Part shown: one piece after another, positions 1 to 7,309 of the stretch | Numbering within the stretch: position 1 is the first letter of the stretch | Layout: the number at the start of each line of letters is the position of its first letter | DNA from: Candidatus Heimdallarchaeota archaeon | GTDB lineage: Archaea; Asgardarchaeota; Heimdallarchaeia; Heimdallarchaeales; Kariarchaeaceae | NCBI GenBank assembly: GCA_021399405.1 | Contig: JAAFKL010000425.1 | Coordinates: forward strand, 1-20,200 | Direction: 5' to 3' | Length of the DNA: 20,200 nt | Notes under the pieces: model-generated | What the model saw: only the letters and a program-made list of their open reading frames with translations | Database searches by the model: none | What the model was told of the DNA's origin: nothing | Position numbers and translations under genes: made by a program

Positions 1-327
1 AACACCAAGTGAGAAATAAAAATACAAAACAGCCTGTTTTCCACTCAATATTACCAAAAAAACACCACCCATAATACTGCTCAAGGCACTGATATATAGT
101 ACTTTGATGTAGCCAATTTTATTTGCTAGAAGTGCAAAAGGGATAGAACCAAATGCTACAATCAAGAAACGGGCAGATAAAATTGCCCCTATTTCTGATT
201 TTGATACCCCAAGATCTTCAAGATATGGAGCAACAGTAGGATCAAGTATTCCTGTGATAAAATTTAAAATTGAGGCTCCTAAAATTACTATATAGCTTAA
301 AGTATTAAGCTTGAAATTATTCAGCAA
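1..327 (-). CDS. MFS-type transporter, N-terminal part (gene runs off the window)
   Basis: The minus strand is open for 109 codons from a TTG at 325-327 to the window edge; an in-frame TAG lies just upstream of that TTG. The translation starts MLNNFKLNTLSYIVILGAS and holds about three hydrophobic segments. Between segments 2 and 3 lies a loop reading ALLANKIGYIKVLY, which resembles the G-x-L-a-D-r-x-G-r-r loop that marks the major facilitator superfamily. The early DPTVAPYLEDLG stretch is also common in MFS drug/metabolite transporters. The substrate cannot be told from this fragment. A TTG start is plausible because several neighbours also use TTG or GTG. The gene lies about 150 nt downstream of the GNAT gene on the same strand, so the two could be co-transcribed. 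The family call is fairly secure; the exact start is less so. Confidence 0.65.
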   Translation of the reverse strand, partial: MLNNFKLNTLSYIVILGASILNFITGILDPTVAPYLEDLGVSKSEIGAILSARFLIVAFGSIPFALLANKIGYIKVLYISALSSIMGGVFLVILSGKQAVLYFYFSLGV

Positions 328-479
328 TATTAGAATCTAAATTAGTTTTAAGATAAAGTTTCGGAAGATATTTGAGAAAATAGGCCTGTATTATATACTT
401 CAGGAAATATTTGAAATAATTTATTCCTGCAAAAGGCTTACTTCTTTAACTTCTTCTCGTAAAAATAACCAGTTAGCCA

Positions 480-1460
480 TTATTTGTAACCTAGAGCATT
501 ATTAATTCTAATCATGTGTTCATTTGATCCAGCATTATCTGTCACCCAATATTCAACTTGAGTATCAGTCAATAATTTCTCTAACATCTGATATTTCAAA
601 GTCAATCCTAGGTTGTTTCCCCTATATGAACGTACAACACCTGTAACCAGCTGTTCGGCAATTATTGGTTGTAAGTTATTAATTTGTGAATCAGTCATAC
701 CCGCAATTTCACCATTTTTAACAGCTACATAGGTAAAATATGTGTACCCCATATCTATATGAGACTGATATTTCTCTAGAAATGATTCATGTGTAATTAT
801 TTCATTTTCAGTAGTCATTTCCTCCATAGGCATGTCATGGAAAACAGATTCGTATGCAGGCATATATTTGTCAAGATCTACCTGTTCGGAAAATTCAGCA
901 TTTTCAATGTATAAAATTTGAAATCCGTTTGATTCGGCTTCTGCTCTCAATGATGTTGCGGTTTGTTGAACTTCATTAATCTCAAAATTTCGAATTTCCG
1001 AAACACCCACCCGCACAGTTTGCTTTGGTTTTTCACCAAAAATTGTTTCCATGAAATATTGACCAGGAGTGTCATGAATTGCCCAGTATGAAATCTTGTC
1101 AATTTGAGGTGGTAATACTTTCATAAATTCGGTGATTATTGCAGTACCAATTCCCTTTCTGTAGAATTCCTCTCGAACAAGCATCCCACGAATTTTAGCT
1201 ACATTCAGATTATCATTTTCCATATTCCATGTGGATCTCAAATAGCCGATAATTAGGGATTCGTGTTTAACAATTATCCAAATTTCTTTCTGGTGACTCA
1301 TTGGCCCTACATCAATATCTCGAACAAAATATTCGACTGATATGGGAGGTAGTTGGTATTCGATTTCATCTAGTTTTTGCATTAACAAGGCTATTTGCTC
1401 TTTCTCTTCATTAGTGAATTTATCTTTTATTGTTGCTAGATATGTAAACTCGCCCGCCAA
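480..1460 (-). CDS. Tandem GNAT-family N-acetyltransferase (two GNAT domains), 3' end probably frameshifted
   Basis: The 326-residue protein holds two GNAT domains in tandem, as in mycothiol-synthase-like proteins. Domain 1 has the acetyl-CoA pyrophosphate loop VREEFYRKGIGT (residues 95-106). Domain 2 has VVRSYRGNNLGLTLK (about 275-289), followed by VTDNAGSNEHMIRINNALGYK. This last stretch matches the usual T-x-N-x-x-x-N-x-x-M-x-x-I-N-x-x-L-G-[FY] end of the family. Family members normally continue another 15-20 residues after L-G-Y/F. Here a TAA follows at 480-482, and the missing tail can be read in another frame down to 421. The start is TTG at 1458-1460, with a TATA-like box 25 nt upstream. 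The acetyl acceptor is unknown. Two-domain GNAT architecture is well supported; an intact 3' end is doubtful. Confidence 0.8.
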   Translation of the reverse strand: MAGEFTYLATIKDKFTNEEKEQIALLMQKLDEIEYQLPPISVEYFVRDIDVGPMSHQKEIWIIVKHESLIIGYLRSTWNMENDNLNVAKIRGMLVREEFYRKGIGTAIITEFMKVLPPQIDKISYWAIHDTPGQYFMETIFGEKPKQTVRVGVSEIRNFEINEVQQTATSLRAEAESNGFQILYIENAEFSEQVDLDKYMPAYESVFHDMPMEEMTTENEIITHESFLEKYQSHIDMGYTYFTYVAVKNGEIAGMTDSQINNLQPIIAEQLVTGVVRSYRGNNLGLTLKYQMLEKLLTDTQVEYWVTDNAGSNEHMIRINNALGYK

Positions 1461-1480
1461 TATTGTAAGGAACTTTAGAT

Positions 1481-1490
1481 TTTATTTAAG
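1481..1490 (-). promoter_or_regulatory. TATA-like box for the tandem-GNAT gene
   Basis: The minus strand reads CTTAAATAAA, centred about 25 nt upstream of the TTG start at 1460. This spacing predicts an essentially leaderless mRNA and supports the TTG start. The call rests on sequence and spacing only. Confidence 0.45.
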
Positions 1491-1680
1491 TTATAAAGAA
1501 CTGCTAAGGTAATTTACACAATAAATGTCCGACTATAATTTACATTATTTTATAGATTCGAGTTTCTCATTGTCAACAAATGATTCTCTGGTGTAACATA
1601 TTTGAGTTAATAAGAAAATTGGTTTCCCTAAATTTAGATAATTATAGCTTTCATAAAGATTTGAGCAGAAATTAAATCCA

Positions 1681-3180
1681 TTGAATAAATATGTCGGGAA
1701 AAATTCTTTAATTAAGACTGAACTAACAAAAGTAATGAGTTTAACATATTCAGAGGATAGTCAGCACGACGAAAATAATTTTATTCTCGTGGTTGTTTGG
1801 TTCTACCTCATCGCACTTGTAGCATATGGTGCATATGGATTTTATCAACTAGTTTTTGCCGACCCAGAAGTGGGTGAAGCAATATCAGACCTGTTTAATA
1901 TTGGTCAAGATTTCTTTAGTGAAAACTGGAGATTTATCATTTTTACAATATTTTCAATTTTTGCAGTAATAATTCTTCTCGCCGTTATCCAGATTTACCT
2001 TCTAAGTTACATAGGAGCGGAATTAGTTGTTGGAATTGTATTCGGTTTTCCCACAATTATGATTGTATTGGGATTAATATTTATTGATTCTGGTGGACTG
2101 ATACTTTTGATCATTGGAGGTATTTTCGGTCTGATAGCATATTTCTTCAGGAAACAGTTGATATTTGGAGCGAAATTTTTTGAATTCTCAACTGAGGTGG
2201 TCGTACAAAATTTCAAGACACTGATCCCAATGATAGGTGTTGCCATGTTAAATATGTTATTAGGTTTCATGTATTTTGGTGCTGCATCTTATACATATTT
2301 CATTTTTTATGATCCTAATTCTGATACTGTTTCTCAAGTTGCATTATCTCTTGTGTCGCTAGCTTATATTGTTGGACAATCTATGATAAGATATTTTGCT
2401 GAAGCGATTAATGTATCAATTTTCTATAGATGGTACAGAGATATTCCTCAAAGAAGTGTATCTGATGGATTAGCTGATGCAATGAAAGTTAAAACAACTG
2501 TACTTGCATTTGGTGCACTTATTGGATTTATTACCTGGCTAAGAAGAGTAATTAGAGATGCTAAACAATCATCAAGAGGAAGAGGGGGTGGAGTTGAAAT
2601 AATCATGATGGCAATTAGATCCGTACTCTTTGTCTCTGATTTCATGTTGAGGATATTTGAATTTATGACATATTATACATTACCAATAATTGTCATAGAG
2701 AAAAAATCACTTAGTGATTCCGTGCAGAGATCCGGTAATGTAATTTCACGAACTCTTGGGAAAGTAATTGGAGGTAATATCGGAATGGGAGTAGCCTCCT
2801 TCTTTTACAACATAATTAACTTTCTCTTGTTAATGATCATTGGATCATATTTCGGTTACAATTATGCTTATGATCAGTTACTTGCTGGAAGTGGAATCGA
2901 TGAAGACTCTGCTAGATTTGGTCTTGCAGTTCTTATGGCAGTTATATTCCTTATCTTTGGTTATTATCCATTGAGTATCTTATTTACACCAATAAGAACA
3001 GCGTTCTCAACGTTGCTGTTTATCTATTTTGCGGATAAGCAAGATGGTAAAACTGCTCCTTCAAAAATTAGCCCTGACTTGCAAGAGCATCTCGATGGTA
3101 TAACTGCAAAGGAGGAGTATACAGATGCAAAAGACAAGAGTACTACGCAATATGCAGATATCTACAAATCTAATTATTGA
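1681..3180 (+). CDS. Polytopic membrane protein, DUF6159-like
   Basis: The 499-residue protein has roughly 8-10 hydrophobic segments; the first spans about 34-59 and the last lies before a soluble, charged C-terminal tail (about 455-499). The middle holds the features I associate with DUF6159: a transmembrane helix ending in SIFYRWYRD, then a cytoplasmic loop with DGLADAMKVK, a further pair of helices, then LPIIVIEKKSLSDSVQRSG and a T-L-G-K-V-I-G-G-N segment. Members of that family have no assigned function; a distant likeness to choline-transporter-like proteins is only an impression. The start is TTG at 1681; the first in-frame ATG is at 1735 and would remove 18 residues. AT-rich boxes at 1638-1647 and 1650-1659 could serve as promoter. 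The gene stands alone, divergent from the GNAT gene. A glycine/arginine-rich loop (SSRGRGGG) sits near residue 300. Confidence 0.6.
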   Translation: MNKYVGKNSLIKTELTKVMSLTYSEDSQHDENNFILVVVWFYLIALVAYGAYGFYQLVFADPEVGEAISDLFNIGQDFFSENWRFIIFTIFSIFAVIILLAVIQIYLLSYIGAELVVGIVFGFPTIMIVLGLIFIDSGGLILLIIGGIFGLIAYFFRKQLIFGAKFFEFSTEVVVQNFKTLIPMIGVAMLNMLLGFMYFGAASYTYFIFYDPNSDTVSQVALSLVSLAYIVGQSMIRYFAEAINVSIFYRWYRDIPQRSVSDGLADAMKVKTTVLAFGALIGFITWLRRVIRDAKQSSRGRGGGVEIIMMAIRSVLFVSDFMLRIFEFMTYYTLPIIVIEKKSLSDSVQRSGNVISRTLGKVIGGNIGMGVASFFYNIINFLLLMIIGSYFGYNYAYDQLLAGSGIDEDSARFGLAVLMAVIFLIFGYYPLSILFTPIRTAFSTLLFIYFADKQDGKTAPSKISPDLQEHLDGITAKEEYTDAKDKSTTQYADIYKSNY

Positions 3181-3348
3181 TGACTTAGGTCTTAAATAAT
3201 AAAATATAACAATAAATCAACTTTATGATTTTTCTTGAATATTTCTGAAGCACAATTTACAAGGATACGCCTAAGAATATTTATTACAATTTAAAAATAG
3301 AGGATTTAAGTTTCGACTTTGAACAACATTACTTTCAACTTATAGAAA

Positions 3349-3358
3349 CTATAAAAAA
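3349..3358 (+). promoter_or_regulatory. TATA box for the 12-segment membrane protein
   Basis: The sequence CTATAAAAAA is centred about 29 nt before the ATG at 3383, close to the archaeal consensus. It implies a leader of only a few nucleotides. Confidence 0.55.
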
Positions 3359-3382
3359 CATAGTAAATGAGATGAATCAGAT

Positions 3383-4687
3383 ATGGCAGACGCTACTACA
3401 TTTAAATCTAATAATGAATCAACACTCAGAAATATTAAATTTCCAGAATTACCACTTTTTATCATAAGTGCTCTAATATTTTTGGACATTGGAATTCTCT
3501 TAGGATCACTGAATTCATTAAGATTCGGAGGTGAAGAAATTGGGATCGGTTGGATTGATGATATGGCAAATCAGCCAGAAATACATCAAACTCATTGGAC
3601 ATCGACGCTTCTCGGAGGTGTTTCGATAATAATGTTAGGACAAATTTATTTCTTTTTTGCCCAAGTCTCAGAAAAAAAGAATGCAGGACATTTTCTAACA
3701 CTCCCAGTATTGGTTTTGTGGCTTATCGGTGTAGCTGGAAGCTATCTTATTGCCTGGAATGATGTTGATAAGGGTATATTCATTTTTTCAATGAAACTTT
3801 CAATAGCTCTGTTTCTGTTATCAATTTTGATGTTCTTTCTCGATGATAGTTTTCGTAGTAATATAAAGAATCATCCTCCTTTACTCCTATTACTGTCCGC
3901 TTTAATTTGGCTTGCAATTGCAATGTTTTGGAGGTTCGATATCGACTTAGGATCATTGGATCGAGTATTTCTTACAACTTACATTTATGGATTCTTTAGT
4001 CTAACACTATTTGGTAGCCTGAGTTTTGTACTACCGATTATTACAGATCAGAAGAGAAAATCGAATTCGAGTGTGTATTTCAATTTATTTTTGCTAAATG
4101 CAGCAGCAATAATTTTTGTATACGATAAATATCTAGATGTAGAAAAAAGAAGAGAATCGCTTATCTTAGATTTAATGGGACCATTTTTCTGGGGGCTGGC
4201 TGGATTTCTTTTCATCATGTATGTATTTGATTTAATGTATAAATCCGGTGTTTCAGCAACTTTAATCGCACTTCTGGTAGCACTTTCAATGTTTGGATTC
4301 TTTGTAGTTGATACATTGATGAATAATCTATTTGAGCAATGGATACTAAGAAGACACTTCCACTTTATGTTTATCGGAACTTTACTTATTACAATTATCT
4401 CTGTAGGGGCAAGACTATTAGTGATGCAATATGACCCATCTGATCAACAGAGAATGAAATCAGAGGGTGATAAATTAAATTTTGAAGCGTCAAATCTTAT
4501 TCTTAATGCAGGTATGATAACTACAATTTTGGGTGTTGCGGGAGTATTAACTGGGTTTACACTTGAAAACTTCATTTTTGCAGCTATATCTGGTGTTGTT
4601 TTATTCATTGGATTAGTAATGGTTCAAGTCATAATGATCTATCAAATGAGATCGACAATGAAGATGGCTGTAACTACAGAATCCTAA
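3383..4687 (+). CDS. 12-segment membrane protein, NnrS / oxidase-subunit-I-like
   Basis: The 434-residue protein can be divided into 12 hydrophobic segments, the number found in NnrS proteins and in the core of heme-copper oxidase subunit I. Histidines sit at helix starts: IHQTHW just before segment 2, and RRHFHF at the start of segment 10 (followed by MFIGTLLITIISVGARLL). The His at the head of a helix that contains G and ends in a G-A-R-L-L pattern recalls NnrS, a heme- and copper-containing protein of nitrosative stress. However, the full set of six oxidase heme/copper histidines is not evident, so it should not be called an oxidase. The start ATG is supported by a strong TATA box. The stop lies 2 nt from the stop of the convergent VOC gene. 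Cellular role and metal content are inference; a 12-helix integral membrane protein is secure. Confidence 0.5.
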   Translation: MADATTFKSNNESTLRNIKFPELPLFIISALIFLDIGILLGSLNSLRFGGEEIGIGWIDDMANQPEIHQTHWTSTLLGGVSIIMLGQIYFFFAQVSEKKNAGHFLTLPVLVLWLIGVAGSYLIAWNDVDKGIFIFSMKLSIALFLLSILMFFLDDSFRSNIKNHPPLLLLLSALIWLAIAMFWRFDIDLGSLDRVFLTTYIYGFFSLTLFGSLSFVLPIITDQKRKSNSSVYFNLFLLNAAAIIFVYDKYLDVEKRRESLILDLMGPFFWGLAGFLFIMYVFDLMYKSGVSATLIALLVALSMFGFFVVDTLMNNLFEQWILRRHFHFMFIGTLLITIISVGARLLVMQYDPSDQQRMKSEGDKLNFEASNLILNAGMITTILGVAGVLTGFTLENFIFAAISGVVLFIGLVMVQVIMIYQMRSTMKMAVTTES

Positions 4688-4689
4688 AA

Positions 4690-5115
4690 TTATTCCTCTG
4701 GTAATTGAAAGTTCATTTGCCATCCTACATCAAATGGATCCTTAAAACTGGCAAAAAATGCACCCCAAAATTGTTTTTCTAATTTCATTGTGATTTCGCA
4801 ACCTGCTACTTCTGCGGCAGCATACCATTTTTCGATCTGCTCTTGTGATTCACATTCGATAAGTACTTGAACATTAGAATTACCAAATTTTGTCTGTGAA
4901 AGATTATCCGACATATATACAGGTGCATCTCCAATTAATACCTCAGCATGCATTGTGGCACGATCATAATTATAATCATCAGGTAATCCGAAATCTATGC
5001 CCTGTTCCTTAGTTATTGGCATTCTTGTTCTCTCTTTGGCATCAAAGATTTTTTTATAGAGCTCTATTGCATCTAGAGCGTTATCTACTGTTAAATATGG
5101 AATTGTATTAACCAT
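4690..5115 (-). CDS. VOC superfamily protein, PhnB/glyoxalase-like
   Basis: The 141-residue protein is the usual length of a single PhnB-like protein. It begins TIPYLTVDNALDAIELYKKIFDAKERTRM, matching the P-Y-L-x-x-x-x-A-x-x-A-x-x-F-Y-x-x-x-F-x-A opening of the PhnB branch of the vicinal-oxygen-chelate fold. It ends GAFFASFKDPFDVGWQMN, matching the closing D-P-F-x-x-x-W strand. In between is HAEVLIGDAPVYMSD, the usual central strand with its G. Members act as dimers, and some bind a metal, but many have no known substrate. No substrate can be inferred here. The gene is transcribed away from the Rieske-ThDP gene from a shared 159-nt divergent promoter region. The ATG start is supported by a TATA box 28 nt upstream. 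Confidence 0.85.
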   Translation of the reverse strand: MVNTIPYLTVDNALDAIELYKKIFDAKERTRMPITKEQGIDFGLPDDYNYDRATMHAEVLIGDAPVYMSDNLSQTKFGNSNVQVLIECESQEQIEKWYAAAEVAGCEITMKLEKQFWGAFFASFKDPFDVGWQMNFQLPEE

Positions 5116-5138
5116 TGTAATTCTAATAACTAAATCAA

Positions 5139-5146
5139 TTATATAT
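5139..5146 (-). promoter_or_regulatory. TATA box for the VOC gene
   Basis: The minus strand reads ATATATAA, centred about 28 nt upstream of the ATG at 5115. It predicts a nearly leaderless transcript. Confidence 0.55.
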
Positions 5147-5238
5147 CTTCACAAGGGAGAAACTTGAAAGTGATTTTCTCCTAATTCATTTTAATATCAT
5201 AATTGACGTAAGACTTTCTTATCTTCAAAGAACTGAGA

Positions 5239-5247
5239 TAATAAATA
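5239..5247 (+). promoter_or_regulatory. TATA-like box deciding the start of the Rieske-ThDP gene
   Basis: The sequence TAATAAATA is centred near 5243. Transcription would then begin near 5269, downstream of the GTG at 5251 but just before the ATG at 5275. This favours the ATG as the true start. Confidence 0.5.
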
Positions 5248-5274
5248 CTCGTGATTATTGAACTAGTTATCGAA

Positions 5275-7224
5275 ATGGAAGAAGATCAAAATAGTACTTG
5301 GTATAAAGTAGGGTCCAAAGACATGCTGGAACTAGACAGATTAACCACAGTTCAAGCAGGTCACAAAACATTATGTATTTCCAAAACAGAAAAAGGATAT
5401 GGAGCAATTTGTAACAAATGTTCTCACCAGGGTGGCCCACTGGGTGATGGTTATATTGAAAATGGATATGTAATGTGTCCGTGGCATGCATATGAGTTTG
5501 ACCCCGTTGATGGTAAACCTCCAGGGGGCTATGATGATGGGGTGGATTCGTTTGAAATAGAAGAACGTGAAGATGGCCTATACGTAAAAGTACCGAATGT
5601 ACCACATACAGCTACTTTGATGGATCAAGTTATTGATTTAATGACTTCGTGGGGCATAGATACTGTATTTGGAATGGTTGGGCACTCTAATCTTGGATTA
5701 GCAGATGCATTACGTAATGCTGAAAAGAATGGTAAATTGAGGTATTTTGGGATCCGTCATGAAGGTGCAGCTTCATTTGCAGCTTCAGGGTATGCTAAAT
5801 TAACTAACAATCCCGCAGCATGTTTTTCAATTGCGGGTCCAGGAGCGACGAATTTGCTAACAGGTCTCTGGGATGCAAAAGTAGATAGAGTTCCAATTTT
5901 AGCACTCACAGGTCAAGTAAACACTCAAGTCTTAGGGCCAGGAGCATTTCAAGAATTACCTTTAGAGAAGGTCTTTGAGGCAGTTGCGAATTGGTCACAA
6001 ACTATATTGAAATCAGAGAATGCAGCCGAATTAATGGCTTTAGCAATTAAGCATGCTATTGTTAATCGAGATGTAGCTCACTTAGTTTTTCCAGATGAAG
6101 TTCAGACTATGTCCGCCTTGGATAATTTACAACAAATTGATATGGAAAAACGTATCTCCAATAATTTAATTAAGCCAAGTGAAGAGATTCTAAACAAAGC
6201 AGTTGAAATGATAAATAATTCAGACAAACCTGCAATAATTATTGGTAATGGTGCTCGAAAATATGCAGATAAACTTACTCAATTAGCTGAATTACTTGAT
6301 GCGCCGCTTATAACGACATTCAAGGCAAAAGGTGTTGTCCCCGATAATCACCCACTAGCCTGTGGAGTACTGGGGAGAAGTGGTACTCCAGTCTCATCTG
6401 CTTCAATGGTTAAATCAGATCTGTTAGTTGTTTTCGGGGCTTCATTCTCGAATCATACATCAATAAATCAGAAGAGAACTACAATTCAGGTTGATTTTGA
6501 CAGAATTACACTTGGTAAGTTTCATAATGTTGACCTACCTATATGGAGTGAAATTGGATTGACATTAGATCATTTAATTTCAGCTGTAAAAAAGAAAACA
6601 AATCAATCACGAAAAGATTACATAGCTAGAAAATGGCAGGTATGGAGAGAGGATAAAGCAAAACGAGCTCGTACTTATGACGATACAGGAAAAATACCGA
6701 ACGCAAAAATAATGGAGATATTATCCAATGTGATTCCTGAAGATGCGATTATCGCCGTTGATGTTGGGAATAATGCATATTCCTTGGGTATGTATTTTGA
6801 AAGTAAGAAACAACATTTTATTATGTCAGGATACCTTGGATCCATCGGCTTTGCATTTCCAGCAGCCATGGGTGCGTGGGCTGCTGATGGACAAAATAGA
6901 AAAGTTATTGCTGTTGCGGGGGATGGTGGCTTTGGTCAATATATGGCTGAGTTTACAACTGCAGTAAAATATAAAATGAATATTACCTTAATTTTGCTTA
7001 ATAATAATGAATTAGGTAAAATTACTCGTGAACAAAAATCAGGCAACTTTCATGTTTGGCAGACTTCGCTAGTTAATCCCAATTTTGCAGAATTTGCATC
7101 GAATTGTGGTGGGTTAGGCATCAGAGTGGATGATGAAGATAAAGTGACCCAAGCGATTAAGAAAGCGTTGTCCTACCAAGGTCCAAGTCTAGTTGAAATT
7201 ATTTCCACTGCTTCTCAACTATAG
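5275..7224 (+). CDS. Rieske [2Fe-2S] domain fused to a pyruvate-oxidase-like ThDP-dependent enzyme
   Basis: With the ATG at 5275 the protein has 649 residues. An in-frame GTG at 5251 would add eight, but the promoter spacing argues against it. Residues about 8-105 form a complete Rieske ferredoxin domain: C-S-H at 49-51 and C-P-W-H at 68-71, with 16 residues between, the spacing of true [2Fe-2S] Rieske sites. Residues about 115-649 form a ThDP enzyme of the pyruvate oxidase/acetolactate synthase family. It has the catalytic Glu in GIRHEGA (E163), the GPGATNLLTGLWDA loop, FQE as in pyruvate oxidases, and the ThDP/Mg motif GDG...LLNNN (about 549-578). The family decarboxylates 2-oxo acids. The likely substrate is pyruvate or a similar 2-oxo acid, with the Rieske cluster passing or receiving electrons; this role is inferred. 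An M20 peptidase gene follows after 85 nt. Confidence 0.85.
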   Translation: MEEDQNSTWYKVGSKDMLELDRLTTVQAGHKTLCISKTEKGYGAICNKCSHQGGPLGDGYIENGYVMCPWHAYEFDPVDGKPPGGYDDGVDSFEIEEREDGLYVKVPNVPHTATLMDQVIDLMTSWGIDTVFGMVGHSNLGLADALRNAEKNGKLRYFGIRHEGAASFAASGYAKLTNNPAACFSIAGPGATNLLTGLWDAKVDRVPILALTGQVNTQVLGPGAFQELPLEKVFEAVANWSQTILKSENAAELMALAIKHAIVNRDVAHLVFPDEVQTMSALDNLQQIDMEKRISNNLIKPSEEILNKAVEMINNSDKPAIIIGNGARKYADKLTQLAELLDAPLITTFKAKGVVPDNHPLACGVLGRSGTPVSSASMVKSDLLVVFGASFSNHTSINQKRTTIQVDFDRITLGKFHNVDLPIWSEIGLTLDHLISAVKKKTNQSRKDYIARKWQVWREDKAKRARTYDDTGKIPNAKIMEILSNVIPEDAIIAVDVGNNAYSLGMYFESKKQHFIMSGYLGSIGFAFPAAMGAWAADGQNRKVIAVAGDGGFGQYMAEFTTAVKYKMNITLILLNNNELGKITREQKSGNFHVWQTSLVNPNFAEFASNCGGLGIRVDDEDKVTQAIKKALSYQGPSLVEIISTASQL

Positions 7225-7309
7225 TCAAATCATTAAACAATTTATAGTTCACAAAATTAGATATGAAACATCAAATAATAATAATACACATTGATAAATT
7301 TAATTTAAT

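Noticed and set aside
317..460. A frame on the minus strand reading KPFAGINYFKYFLKYIIQAY and on to a stop at 317-319, between the GNAT and MFS genes
   Set aside because: It has no start codon, is about 42 codons long and is made of residues that AT-rich DNA yields by chance. It could join the GNAT tail only by a second frameshift, so it is not listed as a gene.
1461..1680. The longest gene-free gap, looked at for a small RNA, tRNA or attachment site
   Set aside because: I see only AT-rich divergent promoter sequence; no cloverleaf, stable GC-rich stem or repeat.
2007..2645. Minus-strand open frames inside the DUF6159-like gene
   Set aside because: They are mirror shadows of a hydrophobic coding region and show low-complexity, Ser/Ile/Pro-rich translations with no domain or promoter.
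3383..4687. Calling the 12-segment protein a cytochrome c oxidase subunit I
   Set aside because: The six-histidine heme/copper ligand pattern, including the H-P-E-V and H-H motifs of oxidases, is absent.
5251..5274. GTG at 5251 as the start of the Rieske-ThDP gene
   Set aside because: The TATA box at 5239-5247 puts the transcript start near 5269, after this GTG. The eight added residues bear no likeness to a Rieske domain.
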